A stretch of DNA of 33,844 bases from positions 1 through 33,844 of the forward strand of contig DYKH01000047.1 of the NCBI GenBank assembly GCA_020722685.1, read 5' to 3'. Both the position numbers and the translations under genes were made by a program. Of this stretch, positions 9,017 to 18,267 are shown one piece after another; within the stretch, counting starts at the first letter, position 1, and every line of letters begins with the position of its first letter. The notes beneath the pieces were generated by a model. That model worked only from the letters and a program-made list of their open reading frames with translations. It had not been told where the DNA came from and made no database searches. Source of the DNA: Caldithrix sp. Its GTDB lineage: Bacteria; KSB1; UBA2214; DYKH01.

Positions 9017-9161
9017 GAAATTACCAACTATATTTACTGACGCGCATCCGTGTCTCTTCCGCTATTGGATTCCCGTTTCTCGATTTGGGTTGGCGCACCT
9101 GACCAAGGAAGGACTTGAACAGAACGGGCGACGGGCAGATCTTCCTGCTGCCGCGTAAAAC

Positions 9162-9236
9162 CTCACTCACGGGGGCAATCTTTTTCCCAAACTGAGCTTG
9201 GGAAGGAGATTTCGTCACTTGCGCCCCGTAAGTGAG
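9162..9236. repeat. Long imperfect inverted repeat with nested hairpin
   Basis: The 13-bp arms 9162-9174 and 9224-9236 match at 12 of 13 positions (CTCACT-n-ACGGGG type). Inside them TTCCCAA (9184-9190) pairs with TTGGGAA (9198-9204). The structure sits between the protease stop and the gcvPB promoter. There is no T-tract, so it is not a simple terminator. It could be a read-through 3-prime structure or a mobile palindromic repeat. Confidence 0.5.
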
Positions 9237-9261
9237 CGGTTACGTTGCCAGAAAAAATACC

Positions 9262-9290
9262 TTGACAAGAATTATTCCATATTGTATGTT
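9262..9290 (+). promoter_or_regulatory. Promoter of gcvPB and the signalling cluster
   Basis: A perfect TTGACA (9262-9267), a 17-bp spacer and TATGTT (9285-9290) predict transcription from about 9297, leaving a leader of about 60 nt. No glycine riboswitch fits in that leader. Confidence 0.65.
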
Positions 9291-9356
9291 TGGTGGTCAA
9301 TTCTCGGCCACCCCTTACCTACACCATGTTTTACAGCTACACATCTGGAGACCCGC

Positions 9357-10817
9357 ATGGCGACAAAACTGATATTCGAGCTTGGCTCCCAAGGCCGGAC
9401 TGGGGCCAGTCTACCCGAGATGGACGTTCCGGAATTGAGCGTTCACGAGCTCATTCCCCAAGAACAACTACGAACCTCTCCCCCACAGTTGCCGGAAGTC
9501 AGCGAAGCAGAAGTTATTCGACATTTTATCAGCCTGTCGACCAAGAACCATCACGTTGACAAGGGCTTCTACCCGTTGGGATCCTGCACCATGAAATACA
9601 ATCCCAAAATAAACGAAGAGACCGCAGGGTTGGACGGTTTCCGCGCGATTCATCCGTTGCAACCAGAGTCTACCGTGCAAGGAGCGCTGCGGCTCTTGTA
9701 TGAAATCGGTGAATATCTCTGCAAAATTTCCGGTCTCGCTGCGGTCAGCCTTCAACCCGCAGCGGGTGCTCACGGCGAGCTCACCAGTCTCATGCTGATT
9801 CGCAATTTCCACGAAAGCCGAGGGCGACGCCGAAAGTACGTCCTGATACCTGACTCCGCTCATGGCACGAATCCTGCTAGCGCGACCATATCCGGATATT
9901 CAGCCGTCCAAATCAAATCTAATGACCAAGGCAGAGTGGATTTGGATAACCTAAAATCCGCCATCAATGAGGACGTGGCTGCGCTCATGTTGACCAATCC
10001 CAATACACTCGGCATCTTCGAGACCGGCGTGGCAGAGATCGCCAAGATCGTTCACGAAGCCGGAGCGTTGATGTACATGGACGGCGCCAACATGAATGCG
10101 TTGCTGGGGATCGTCCGTCCGGGCGACCTTGGCTTTGACGTCGTGCATTTCAATCTGCACAAAACGTTCTCCACCCCGCACGGCGGCGGCGGACCGGGTT
10201 CCGGTCCTATTGCAGTCACTGAACAATTGGCCGACTTTCTTCCCATGCCGTGCATTCGAAAAAAGGAAAACGGCTATACCTTGGATTGTTCCCGTGCGCA
10301 ATCCGTTGGGAAAGTCAGTACATTCTATGGTAATTTCGCTGTCATTGTGCGGGCTTACACTTACATTCGCTCATTGGGCGCCGCCGGCCTGCGACAGGTC
10401 AGTGAAGCAGCCATCATCAACGCCAACTACCTGCAAAGTCTGCTGAAGGATGAATATGATCTGCCGTTCAAGGGCCGACCCATGCACGAATTCGTTCTCT
10501 CCGGCGAGCGACAAAAGGCGAAGGGAGTAAAGACTCTGGATATCGCCAAACGATTGCTTGACTTTGGTGTCCATGCGCCGACCGTTTATTTCCCCTTGAT
10601 CGTACACGAAGCGTTGATGATCGAGCCGACGGAAACGGAAACCAAGCAGAGCATCGAAGAATTCGCCGGTTTTATGATTCAAATCGCCAAAGAAATTGAA
10701 CAAGCTCCGGAAATGCTAAAACAGGCGCCTACTTCCACCCCTGTTTCGCGATTAGATGAAGCCCTGGCAGCTCGGGAGTTGAATGTTCGTTATCGCTTTC
10801 CAAAGGATTCCGCTTGA
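9357..10817 (+). CDS. gcvPB: Glycine dehydrogenase (decarboxylating) subunit 2
   Basis: The 486-aa protein is the PLP-binding half of the two-subunit P-protein of the glycine cleavage system. It decarboxylates glycine and transfers the aminomethyl group to the lipoyl arm of GcvH. The PLP lysine is Lys269 in [16 protein letters not shown]. Other family marks are [17 protein letters not shown] (68-84) and [11 protein letters not shown] (166-176). An in-frame extension back to 9198 exists, but ATG 9357 has GGAG upstream and fits the family start. gcvPA, gcvT and gcvH are not in the window, so the partner subunit is encoded elsewhere. The stop codon overlaps the start of a GGDEF response regulator by 4 nt, an unusual pairing. 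Confidence 0.95.
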   Translation: MATKLIFELGSQGRTGASLPEMDVPELSVHELIPQEQLRTSPPQLPEVSEAEVIRHFISLSTKNHHVDKGFYPLGSCTMKYNPKINEETAGLDGFRAIHPLQPESTVQGALRLLYEIGEYLCKISGLAAVSLQPAAGAHGELTSLMLIRNFHESRGRRRKYVLIPDSAHGTNPASATISGYSAVQIKSNDQGRVDLDNLKSAINEDVAALMLTNPNTLGIFETGVAEIAKIVHEAGALMYMDGANMNALLGIVRPGDLGFDVVHFNLHKTFSTPHGGGGPGSGPIAVTEQLADFLPMPCIRKKENGYTLDCSRAQSVGKVSTFYGNFAVIVRAYTYIRSLGAAGLRQVSEAAIINANYLQSLLKDEYDLPFKGRPMHEFVLSGERQKAKGVKTLDIAKRLLDFGVHAPTVYFPLIVHEALMIEPTETETKQSIEEFAGFMIQIAKEIEQAPEMLKQAPTSTPVSRLDEALAARELNVRYRFPKDSA

Positions 10818-11767
10818 AGAATTCTGCAACACAGCAAAAGTCAAAAATCTTGGTGGTAGATGACATTCCCGTCAACATCCAGTTGATGCAGACCTATCTT
10901 TCCTCGGTCGGATATGAGACTATTTTCGCTCGTAACGGCGAAGAGGCTTTGATACAGGTCAAGGACCATCAGCCCGACCTACTGCTCTTGGATGTCATGA
11001 TGCCCAAGATGGACGGCTTTGAAACCTGCCGGCTGCTAAAAAGTAACCAGGAGACTCGCTATATTCCTGTCATCATGGTTACGGCTTTGAATGAAATAGA
11101 AGACAAAATCAAGGGGATAGAAGCCGGAGCCGACGATTTCATCACCAAGCCTTTCAACAAGCTTGAGCTGCTGGCACGGGTCAAGTCGCTTTTGCGCATG
11201 AAAAACTTGCACGATCAACTGCAAGACAAGATCAGGCAGCTTGAAGAGGCGAAAGAACGCCTGCGCGAACTGGCGGTTACCGACGGCCTGACCGGCCTGT
11301 ACAATTACCGCTACTTTAAGGAGTTTTTAGCACAAGAATTGCGCCGGGCAGAACGGCATCATTCCAATGTCTCGGTGGTCATGGTCGACATCGACTTTTT
11401 CAAAAACTACAACGACACCTATGGACATTTGGCCGGTGACGAGGTGCTGCGCATCCTGGGCCAATTGATGCGAGAAAATATTCGCAGCATCGATTTGGCC
11501 GCTCGGTACGGAGGGGAAGAGTTTGCTTTGGTCTTACCGGAAACGAACAAAAAAGCCGCTCGTTTCGTCGCCGACAAGATCAAGAGTTTGGTTGAAGAGT
11601 ACCCATTCCGCAATGAGGAAACCCAGCCGAACGGTAATCTGACGGTAAGCATGGGCGTCGCAACTTATCCGACTGATGGGAAAGCTATGGAAGATTTGAT
11701 CAACCGCGCCGATCAATGGTTGTACCAAGCCAAAGCCGGAGGCCGCAATCGCGTGGTGGACGCATAA
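10814..11767 (+). CDS. Response regulator with GGDEF domain (PleD-like diguanylate cyclase)
   Basis: The 317-aa cytoplasmic protein has a REC domain (about 10-125; phosphoacceptor Asp60 in LLLLDVMMP, Lys112 in TKPF), a short coiled-coil linker (about 130-155) and a GGDEF domain (156-317). The active-site motif is GGEEF at 233-237, with an intact inhibitory I-site RSID at 224-227. Diguanylate cyclase activity and product inhibition are therefore expected. The start is TTG 10814, overlapping the gcvPB TGA (TTGA). AAAGGA lies 8 nt upstream within gcvPB, and no other start precedes the REC fold. Cognate kinases are likely the two encoded downstream. Confidence 0.92.
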   Translation: MKNSATQQKSKILVVDDIPVNIQLMQTYLSSVGYETIFARNGEEALIQVKDHQPDLLLLDVMMPKMDGFETCRLLKSNQETRYIPVIMVTALNEIEDKIKGIEAGADDFITKPFNKLELLARVKSLLRMKNLHDQLQDKIRQLEEAKERLRELAVTDGLTGLYNYRYFKEFLAQELRRAERHHSNVSVVMVDIDFFKNYNDTYGHLAGDEVLRILGQLMRENIRSIDLAARYGGEEFALVLPETNKKAARFVADKIKSLVEEYPFRNEETQPNGNLTVSMGVATYPTDGKAMEDLINRADQWLYQAKAGGRNRVVDA

Positions 11768-11782
11768 TGGGGAAAAGGATTT

Positions 11783-13288
11783 ATGACGAACTGGATTAGG
11801 CAACATATCAAGAGCAAGCTTTTTCGCAAGCTGTTTTTGCCGACCTTAGCCGCCGCGTTGATCCCCGTCTTGACTATCGGCGCCTTTTGGCTGCAAAATC
11901 GACAAGACTTGGCCGAAGGCTTTCTTGCCAAGCTTTTGCCTCAATATTACGGCATCATCATTCTCACCCTGCTTTTAGCCGGCGTGGTCGCCTTTTATCT
12001 TTCCCGATACATTGCCGCACCGATTTCCGAGCTGACAAAAAGCGCAACAGAGATTGCCCGCGGCAATTTTTCTCACGAAATTCCGGTCCATTCCGATGAC
12101 GAGATCGGGCGCTTGGGCCGGCTCTTTAACTATATGACCACGGAGTTGCGCCGGCTACACAACATGAACCTGGCCCAGATCATCGCCGAACGCAACAAAA
12201 CCCAGACCATTATCAAAAATATTGCCGACGGCGCCATTGTAACAGATCCCAAATCGCGGGTCCTCATTCTGAATGCCGTGGCCGAAAAGTGGTTAGGACT
12301 GCATGAGGGAGAAGCCTTCGAGAAGCCTCTTTCCGACTACGTAAAGGAGCCCCGCCTTTTGCAGCTAATCACCGAAGCAGCAAACAACAAAGACGCTGTT
12401 TTGCCCGCTGTTGAGATCAGTCTCAAGGTTAGCCGCGAGTGGAAGCCGCGGACGTTGCAGGCGCGGGCTGCGCGGGTGCAGCAGGGGAATGGTGAGCTCA
12501 TCGGCATTGTTACCATCTTGCGCGACGTGACGCAGCAAAAAGAAATCGACAAGCTCAAAACCGAGCTTGTTTCCATGGTCGCCCACGAGCTGCGATCGCC
12601 GCTGACGAGCATTTCCGGCTTTAGCGAATTGCTCCTTGATTCGGACACTACGCCCGAACAAGCCACCGAATACGCAAATATCATCCTGAAAGAGGCGAAT
12701 CGACTTTCCGATCTGATCAACAAGTTTCTCGACATTTCTCGCATCGAATCCGGTCGCATCCAGCCCAAGAAGGTGTCGTTGGATTTGCACGAGACCATCC
12801 AGATGGTGGTCGGCAATAATTCCTATCTCGCCAGTAGAAAAGGGATCGAGGTGGAAATCCATAGTCCGGAAAATTTGGACAAAGTCATGGCCGATAGCGG
12901 CATGATGGAACAAGTCTTTCTCAATCTTTTCTCCAATGCGATAAAATACAGCGCAGAAAAGACGAGAATCGATTTTGTAATTCGCCAAACAGAAAGCGAG
13001 ATTATTGTCGAGGTACATGACCAGGGATATGGGATCCCTCCCAAAGCATTGCCAAAAATCTTTGACAAGTTCTATCGCGTGACGGAAAACGACAAGGTGC
13101 GCGAAACCGCCGGCTCCGGTTTGGGTCTCTCTCTCGTCAAACAGATTGTGGAGATGCATAACGGGCGCATCGAGGTGGAAAGCGAGGTGGGACGCGGCTC
13201 GGTTTTCTCCGTCTTTTTCTTACGCGCGAATGGGCGACACAAAATGGCGGTGCGTCACGAACGGGATACGGAAGATATTGTGTGGTGA
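11783..13288 (+). CDS. Membrane sensor histidine kinase, HAMP-PAS (VicK/PhoR-like)
   Basis: The 501-aa kinase has two membrane helices (about 15-36 and 56-78) separated by only about 20 residues, so there is almost no extracytoplasmic sensor. A HAMP domain (about 74-128), a PAS domain (about 138-250), HisKA with phospho-His268 in MVAHELRSPL, and an ATPase domain (about 375-485; DQGYGIPP and GSGLGLSLVKQI motifs) follow. The lack of a periplasmic domain suggests sensing within the membrane or by PAS. It starts 15 nt after the REC-GGDEF gene, with an A/G-rich site before ATG 11783. The C-terminal residues after VFFLRANG are a short unstructured tail. Confidence 0.92.
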   Translation: MTNWIRQHIKSKLFRKLFLPTLAAALIPVLTIGAFWLQNRQDLAEGFLAKLLPQYYGIIILTLLLAGVVAFYLSRYIAAPISELTKSATEIARGNFSHEIPVHSDDEIGRLGRLFNYMTTELRRLHNMNLAQIIAERNKTQTIIKNIADGAIVTDPKSRVLILNAVAEKWLGLHEGEAFEKPLSDYVKEPRLLQLITEAANNKDAVLPAVEISLKVSREWKPRTLQARAARVQQGNGELIGIVTILRDVTQQKEIDKLKTELVSMVAHELRSPLTSISGFSELLLDSDTTPEQATEYANIILKEANRLSDLINKFLDISRIESGRIQPKKVSLDLHETIQMVVGNNSYLASRKGIEVEIHSPENLDKVMADSGMMEQVFLNLFSNAIKYSAEKTRIDFVIRQTESEIIVEVHDQGYGIPPKALPKIFDKFYRVTENDKVRETAGSGLGLSLVKQIVEMHNGRIEVESEVGRGSVFSVFFLRANGRHKMAVRHERDTEDIVW

Positions 13289-13366
13289 TTTGAGCCGGCT
13301 TATTGGGTGCGAAATTCAATGGCTCGCCCGTGCTTATGCACGCTAAACTTTTGATGGAGTGGTGGC

Positions 13367-14017
13367 ATGGAGAAGGGTAGGGTTTTGTTAGTAGACGATA
13401 ATTTGGATATGCTGATCATCGGTCAGCGGATTTTTACCAGAGCCGGATACACATTTGTTTCCGCACGCAGCGGGCGCGAGGGGCTGCAAAAGGCGAAAGC
13501 CGAAAAGCCGGACCTCATTATTTTAGACTACATCTTACCAGACCTTAACGGCACCCAGTTCATCCGAACCCTTGCGACCGAATCCGAGTACATTGAGGTA
13601 AAAGATACGCCGATTGTCATCCTAACCGCCCGCTCGGAATATATAGAAGATTTGCAGCGATGTTTCGAGTTAGGCCTACGCGCCTATCTGAACAAGCCAT
13701 TCGGACATCGCGAACTGGTGAACGTTGTGGAAAACGTCATTCGTTTGGCAAAAGTGGGATCCCGGACTTCCGCGCCGCAACCTGGTCCCCCCGCCTCAAC
13801 GGCACAGCCGAGCGGAGCTATTGCCGACGCCACCTGGCTTGAGGACGTGAGACTCTCGGCAAGTACGATAGCCAGTCTGTGTCGTGAGCTGGTGTCCGCC
13901 GAGCACCCGCCACTTGCCGAGCCGCAAAGAACAGAGCTGCAAGCCATCTATGCCAGCAGCAAGAGACTACTCAATCTCATTCAGCAAAAATGCCCGGCCG
14001 ATGCCATGAGCCATTGA
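13367..14017 (+). CDS. Single-REC response regulator with degenerate HisKA-like tail
   Basis: This is a 216-aa protein. The REC domain (about 4-125) has Asp54 in LIILDYILP and Lys110 in LNKPF. A Pro/Ala/Ser-rich linker (about 132-150) leads to about 60 residues that resemble the two-helix dimerisation domain of histidine kinases (pattern L..S...I..L...L then L.E.QR..L.AI..S...LLNLI). The conserved phospho-His position is not His, and there is no ATPase domain or DNA-binding motif. It could be a phosphorelay intermediate or a dimerising decoy that pairs with the neighbouring kinases. GGAG lies about 11 nt before ATG 13367. The REC assignment is firm; the tail is my reading of the pattern. Confidence 0.85.
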   Translation: MEKGRVLLVDDNLDMLIIGQRIFTRAGYTFVSARSGREGLQKAKAEKPDLIILDYILPDLNGTQFIRTLATESEYIEVKDTPIVILTARSEYIEDLQRCFELGLRAYLNKPFGHRELVNVVENVIRLAKVGSRTSAPQPGPPASTAQPSGAIADATWLEDVRLSASTIASLCRELVSAEHPPLAEPQRTELQAIYASSKRLLNLIQQKCPADAMSH

Positions 14018-14044
14018 CCCTCGAAAACAAGAGTGTCGGAACCT

Positions 14045-15517
14045 ATGGAGCTGAACTACCAAAACCTGATCGAAAACGTCGAAGATCTGATCTTCACTCT
14101 CAACAACCAAGGTGAATTCTCCTTCGTGAACCGCAGGCTGGCGGCTTTCACCGGCGCCCCCAAAGAAAATTGGTTAGGCCGCAGCTTTTCCGATCTGATC
14201 TACCCCCAAGACCAGCACTTGGCAAAACTCAATTTCGAGAAAACTTTGCACGGATTTTCCCGCACCTTTGAAGCCAGACTACCGCAGCACGATGGTACTC
14301 CAGTGTATTTCTCCACTAATCTTGCTCCCATCTATGAAGATGAGCAGGTCGTTGGCGCCGTGGGCATTTCACGCGATATTAATGAGCGAATGAAGTTGGA
14401 ACAAGAAGTCATCGAGCTCAAAAATTTCAATGAAAGCATCATCCAAAGCATTCAATCTGGGCTCATTACTTTGGATCTGGACGGCGTCATCACCTCGTTT
14501 AATTCCGGCGCGGTGGAAGCACTGGAATACTCTGCCGCAGAAGTAGTAGGCAAGCCGCTGGCCACGATTTTTGGCGAACCGGCGATGAATCTGCTTTTCT
14601 CTAAAGGCTTTCGCCTCTTGGCCACGCCGCCAAATCGTGAGATGTCCCTCCTGACCAAGTCCGGCAAGCAAGTAACCATTGGTTTCACGCTGACGCCCAG
14701 ACTGGACGACGAGGATCGACAAGTGGGGACGATCATTTCTTTCAAAGACATCTCGCTGATCAAGCAAATGCAAGCCGAAGTCATGCGCATGGATCGGCTT
14801 GCCTCATTAGGGGTGCTGGCATCGGGAATCGCCCACGAAATCAAGAATCCTTTGGCCGGCATCAAGGCAATGGCGCAAACTCTGCAAGAGGAATTTGCCG
14901 AAACAGATGAACGATTTGTCTACTTGAGCCGAATTGTTCGTCAAGTCAACCGTTTGGACGAGCTGCTCAAGGCGTTTTTCGACTATGCGAGGCCGCGCCC
15001 ACCGGTAAAGAAGCTACATCAAGTCCACGACATACTTCACGAAGTCCGGACTTTGGTAGATAAGAAACTGGCAGAAAGAAATATTACGTTCAACGAGCGT
15101 TTTCAGCCGGACCTTCCTGCGGTGTTCGTAGACTTTCACCAAATCCAGCAGGTGCTCCTGAATCTCATTCTCAACGCCATCGACGCTTTCGACGGCCCCG
15201 GCCAATTGACTGTCTCGGCAGCGTTGGCAAGAACCCCGACACCGAGCTTTCACCATCGCCACGCTGGCGGCGACGCAGAGGTCGGACCTCCATTCGTAGA
15301 GCTGAACGTCGCCGACACAGGGGCCGGCATTTCGCAAGAAGATTTGGAAAAAATTTTCGACCCCTTCTTCACCACCAAGCCGCAAGGTACCGGATTGGGA
15401 CTATCCATCGTCTATCGGATTATAGCTGCACACGGTGGGAAAGTAAGCGTGGAGAGCAAAAAGGGACGGGGAACCACCTTCACACTGCTCTTACCCACAG
15501 AGGAAACCGAGTCATGA
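14045..15517 (+). CDS. Soluble PAS-PAS sensor histidine kinase (NtrB/AtoS-like)
   Basis: The protein is about 490 aa with no membrane helix. Two PAS domains (about 3-116 and 125-240) precede HisKA with phospho-His in SGIAHEIKNPLAG (residue 264) and an ATPase domain (about 335-488; DTGAGISQEDLEKIFDPFFTT region, GTGLGLSIVYRI). A His/Pro-rich insert of about 20 residues (15230-15290) splits the ATPase domain just before the DTGAGI motif and is unusual. GTG 14033 is an equally open start giving four more residues; ATG 14045 is preferred for a closer GGA. The stop overlaps the next gene's start (ATGA), so the kinase and the NtrC-type regulator are a cognate pair. Confidence 0.92.
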   Translation: MELNYQNLIENVEDLIFTLNNQGEFSFVNRRLAAFTGAPKENWLGRSFSDLIYPQDQHLAKLNFEKTLHGFSRTFEARLPQHDGTPVYFSTNLAPIYEDEQVVGAVGISRDINERMKLEQEVIELKNFNESIIQSIQSGLITLDLDGVITSFNSGAVEALEYSAAEVVGKPLATIFGEPAMNLLFSKGFRLLATPPNREMSLLTKSGKQVTIGFTLTPRLDDEDRQVGTIISFKDISLIKQMQAEVMRMDRLASLGVLASGIAHEIKNPLAGIKAMAQTLQEEFAETDERFVYLSRIVRQVNRLDELLKAFFDYARPRPPVKKLHQVHDILHEVRTLVDKKLAERNITFNERFQPDLPAVFVDFHQIQQVLLNLILNAIDAFDGPGQLTVSAALARTPTPSFHHRHAGGDAEVGPPFVELNVADTGAGISQEDLEKIFDPFFTTKPQGTGLGLSIVYRIIAAHGGKVSVESKKGRGTTFTLLLPTEETES

Positions 15518-16890
15518 AAGCGAGCATCCTGGTGGTCGAGGACAACGAAGACCTTTGCCAGACCATTGCGGACGTCATGAAAAAAGAGGGCCATCAGGTC
15601 AAAACCGCTTATTCGAGCGAAGAGGCGCTAACCAAGCTGGAAAAGGGCATGATCGATCTGGTGCTCTTGGACATTAAGCTGCCAAAGATGAGCGGATTAG
15701 AGCTGTTGGCCAAATTAAGAGAACAAGACTCCGACCTCTTGGTCATCATGATCACCGCTCTGACGGATGCACGCCCAGCGATCGAAGCGATGAAAGCGGG
15801 CGCCTATGATTATCTGCTCAAGCCATTCGAGCTGGACGAGCTGAAACTGATCGTGGCCAAAGCGTTAGAGACTCATCGGCTCAAGTTGGAAGTGGCTCGG
15901 CTAAAAGAACAGCAGCGTAAGCGCTCCCCCGACAGTGATCTTTTTGGCCAAAGCACCGCCATCCAAGAAGTACAAAACCTCATCCAAATTATTGCGCAAA
16001 CACCCAAAACTTCCGTGCTCATCCAAGGCGAAACCGGCACCGGCAAAGAGCTGGTGGCCAACGCCATCCACGCCGCCAGCGCCCGGGCGGACAAAGCTTT
16101 GGTGAAAATCAACTGCGCAGCCATTCCGGAAAACCTGCTGGAAAGCGAGTTGTTCGGTTACGAAAAAGGCGCCTTCACCGACGCCAAGGGCACCAAGCGC
16201 GGCCTATTCGAGCTGGCACACGGCGGCACCATTTTTTTGGATGAGATTTCCAGCATGAAATTGTCGCTGCAGCCCAAGCTTTTGCGGGTATTGGAGACCA
16301 GCACCTTCATGCGCATCGGCGGCACCAGCGACATTGCCATCGATATTCGCGTCATTGCCGCTACCAATCAGGACTTGGAAAAATGCGTGCGCGAGGGCAC
16401 CTTCAGGGAGGATTTGCTCTATCGCCTCAAGGTCATGGTCATCAATATGCCGCCCTTGCGGGAGCATCCGGAAGACATTGTGCCCATGGCCAAAATGTTC
16501 ATTGAGCAAAACAATCGCGAGTTCAATAAGAATATTCGGGGCATTTCCCGCGAAGCCCAGGAAGTGATGTTACGCTATCCTTGGCCCGGAAACGTCCGTG
16601 AGCTCAGGAATGTGTTGGAGCGAGCGGTCATTCTATGCAAAGCCGACGAGATCACCGCCGAGCTTTTACATTTGGAGCCCCATGATCAACAACCGTTGCC
16701 GATTTCCTTCCCCGCGGGCATGGCAATGGCAGGCAGCAGCGCCGACCCGGAATCCTTGCAGGAAATGGAAAAGAAGCACATCATCCATATCTTGGAAAAG
16801 TACAACCAAAACAAATCCCAAGCGGCGCGGGTTCTGAACATCTCGCGCTCTACCCTGCGGGAAAAGCTAAGGGTATACGGCTTGGCATGA
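15514..16890 (+). CDS. NtrC-family sigma54-dependent response regulator
   Basis: The 458-aa activator has REC (1-120; Asp53 in VLLDIKLP, Lys103 in LKPF), an AAA+ sigma54-interaction domain (about 143-380) and a Fis-type helix-turn-helix (about 415-458; NKSQAARVLNISRSTLREKL). Walker A is GETGTGKE (172-179) and Walker B is GGTIFLDE. The sigma54-contacting loop reads GAFTDA (219-224) instead of GAFTGA, a variant known in several activators of this class. It overlaps the upstream kinase gene by 4 nt and is the last gene of the block, followed by a strong hairpin. No -24/-12 promoter was convincingly found in the window, so its targets are unknown. Confidence 0.95.
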   Translation: MKASILVVEDNEDLCQTIADVMKKEGHQVKTAYSSEEALTKLEKGMIDLVLLDIKLPKMSGLELLAKLREQDSDLLVIMITALTDARPAIEAMKAGAYDYLLKPFELDELKLIVAKALETHRLKLEVARLKEQQRKRSPDSDLFGQSTAIQEVQNLIQIIAQTPKTSVLIQGETGTGKELVANAIHAASARADKALVKINCAAIPENLLESELFGYEKGAFTDAKGTKRGLFELAHGGTIFLDEISSMKLSLQPKLLRVLETSTFMRIGGTSDIAIDIRVIAATNQDLEKCVREGTFREDLLYRLKVMVINMPPLREHPEDIVPMAKMFIEQNNREFNKNIRGISREAQEVMLRYPWPGNVRELRNVLERAVILCKADEITAELLHLEPHDQQPLPISFPAGMAMAGSSADPESLQEMEKKHIIHILEKYNQNKSQAARVLNISRSTLREKLRVYGLA

Positions 16891-16902
16891 TGGTTGGACT
16901 TG

Positions 16903-16935
16903 AGACCTGTGAGGTTTCGGAGACCTCACAGGTCT
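16903..16935. terminator. Intrinsic terminator of the signalling cluster
   Basis: AGACCTGTGAGGT (16903-16915) pairs perfectly with ACCTCACAGGTCT (16923-16935) around a 7-nt loop and is followed by TCTTGTTCTT. It ends the plus-strand cluster and lies just before the convergent radical SAM gene. The long perfect palindrome may also be a dispersed element. Confidence 0.75.
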
Positions 16936-16943
16936 TCTTGTTC

Positions 16944-17900
16944 TTACCTCACATTTCCTTTGAACGGCTTCTCTTTACTAAAATCCGGGGCAAAATCATC
17001 CTCCCTATCTCCATCCCACGAAGACATATGTTGGACGAACATGTTAGTAAAACCCAACTCCAGTGCATGGTCGTAAACGCGATAAAACTCCCGTGCCGTT
17101 ACTCGTCTGTTTAGCTCTGCGATCTTGACCATGCGCGCTGGCCAGTACTGTGACATCAGGCTGATGGGCAGGTCCTGACCAAACTCATTGAACAAGGTCG
17201 AAAGGGCGTCGATGGAATTTTGCACCTGACCGGGGAGTACCAGATGGCGCACAAAAACGCCTTTGGTCGCCGCCTCTCTTTTTCCCAAAAAGCTATCGAG
17301 AAAGCCTTTTTGGCGTACCATTTCGACGATAGCGTCCAAAGCCACGGTGGGATAGTCACGGCAGCGGGAAAGGTTTTGCGCCAGGCCAGCATCGGCGTAC
17401 TTATAATCGGGCATGTAAATATCGGCGTAGGATTCTAATTCGCGCAGCGACTCCACTTTCATATAGCCGGAAGTGTTGTACAAAATGGGAAGAGGAATCT
17501 GGCGCCAGCGCAGCTCGTTGACGATCTCGATAGTATGGGGAAGGAAATGATCGGGGGTAACGAAATTGACGTTGTGAATCCCCTCGCGGCGATAAAGCTG
17601 CTCCAGCCTGTCCACCACTGCCTGCACGGTGGTGGCGCTACCCATATCGAAACAGGAGATTTGGTAATTCTGGCAAAAATCGCATTTCAGACTGCAGCCG
17701 GTGAAAAAGACCGTGCCGGAGCCGTGACTGCCGGAGATGGGCGGCTCTTCACCGTGATGCGCCTCGATGGACGACACGCGCAGCTCGGCCGTTTCACCGC
17801 AAATTCCGGTTTTGCCGACAGTGCGATCTACGCGACAGGTGCGGGGACAAAGCGTGCAGCTCTTGTAGCTTTTGAAATCTATCAGAATTCGCCCTCCCAT
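16944..17900 (-). CDS. Radical SAM protein, PflX-like (COG1313 type)
   Basis: The 318-aa iron-sulfur protein is related to pyruvate formate-lyase activating enzymes. The radical SAM cluster motif CxxxCxxC is Cys69-Cys73-Cys76 in TGCSLKCDFCQNY. An N-terminal Cys-rich segment (CTLCPRTC at 15-22 and GICG at 32-35) is typical of the PflX group. The open frame extends to 18086, but residues before MGGRILIDFKSYKSC do not resemble the family, so ATG at 17900 is chosen, although its Shine-Dalgarno site is weak. The substrate is unknown, and no glycyl-radical enzyme is nearby to suggest one. It is monocistronic on the minus strand. Confidence 0.85.
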   Translation of the reverse strand: MGGRILIDFKSYKSCTLCPRTCRVDRTVGKTGICGETAELRVSSIEAHHGEEPPISGSHGSGTVFFTGCSLKCDFCQNYQISCFDMGSATTVQAVVDRLEQLYRREGIHNVNFVTPDHFLPHTIEIVNELRWRQIPLPILYNTSGYMKVESLRELESYADIYMPDYKYADAGLAQNLSRCRDYPTVALDAIVEMVRQKGFLDSFLGKREAATKGVFVRHLVLPGQVQNSIDALSTLFNEFGQDLPISLMSQYWPARMVKIAELNRRVTAREFYRVYDHALELGFTNMFVQHMSSWDGDREDDFAPDFSKEKPFKGNVR

Positions 17901-18167
17901 TGAGGTTTTCAGCCCTACTCTTCTTTTCGACACTTCGGACTTGAGCGAGAATTTAGGATTAATTTGCTTCTTTGCAACCGATTTTGCAATTTGGTGGCAG
18001 CGCCTCATTGTAGGTACTGCGGCAAACTGCACCCAGAACCGGGAATTGGACGGCACAGAATATCTGAGCGAAAATGTTTGACGCAAGGGAACCGCCTAAT
18101 ATCTCGATTCCGCCAACTCGAATCTGTCCTATTGGAGAAGAATCCAGAGAACGCACAAAAATTCCTC

Positions 18168-18196
18168 TTGCATATTTTGCGCAGAAAAGGTATTTT
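18168..18196 (+). promoter_or_regulatory. Probable promoter of the small-gene trio
   Basis: TTGCAT (18168-18173), a 17-bp spacer and TATTTT (18191-18196) lie upstream of the ribbon-helix-helix gene. Predicted transcription begins at about 18203. Confidence 0.45.
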
Positions 18197-18267
18197 TTCC
18201 GCACAAAAAATGTACAGAAATAGTGGGAAATTGGCAATCAGTTCTTTTGTTTTGGAGGCAAAGCAAG

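Noticed and set aside
9291..9356. Glycine riboswitch in front of gcvPB
   Set aside because: The leader after the predicted start is only about 60 nt, and none of the conserved aptamer blocks is visible there or upstream.
12365..13159. 264-codon minus-strand frame inside the HAMP-PAS kinase gene
   Set aside because: It is opposite a complete histidine kinase with all motifs; there is no protein family signal.
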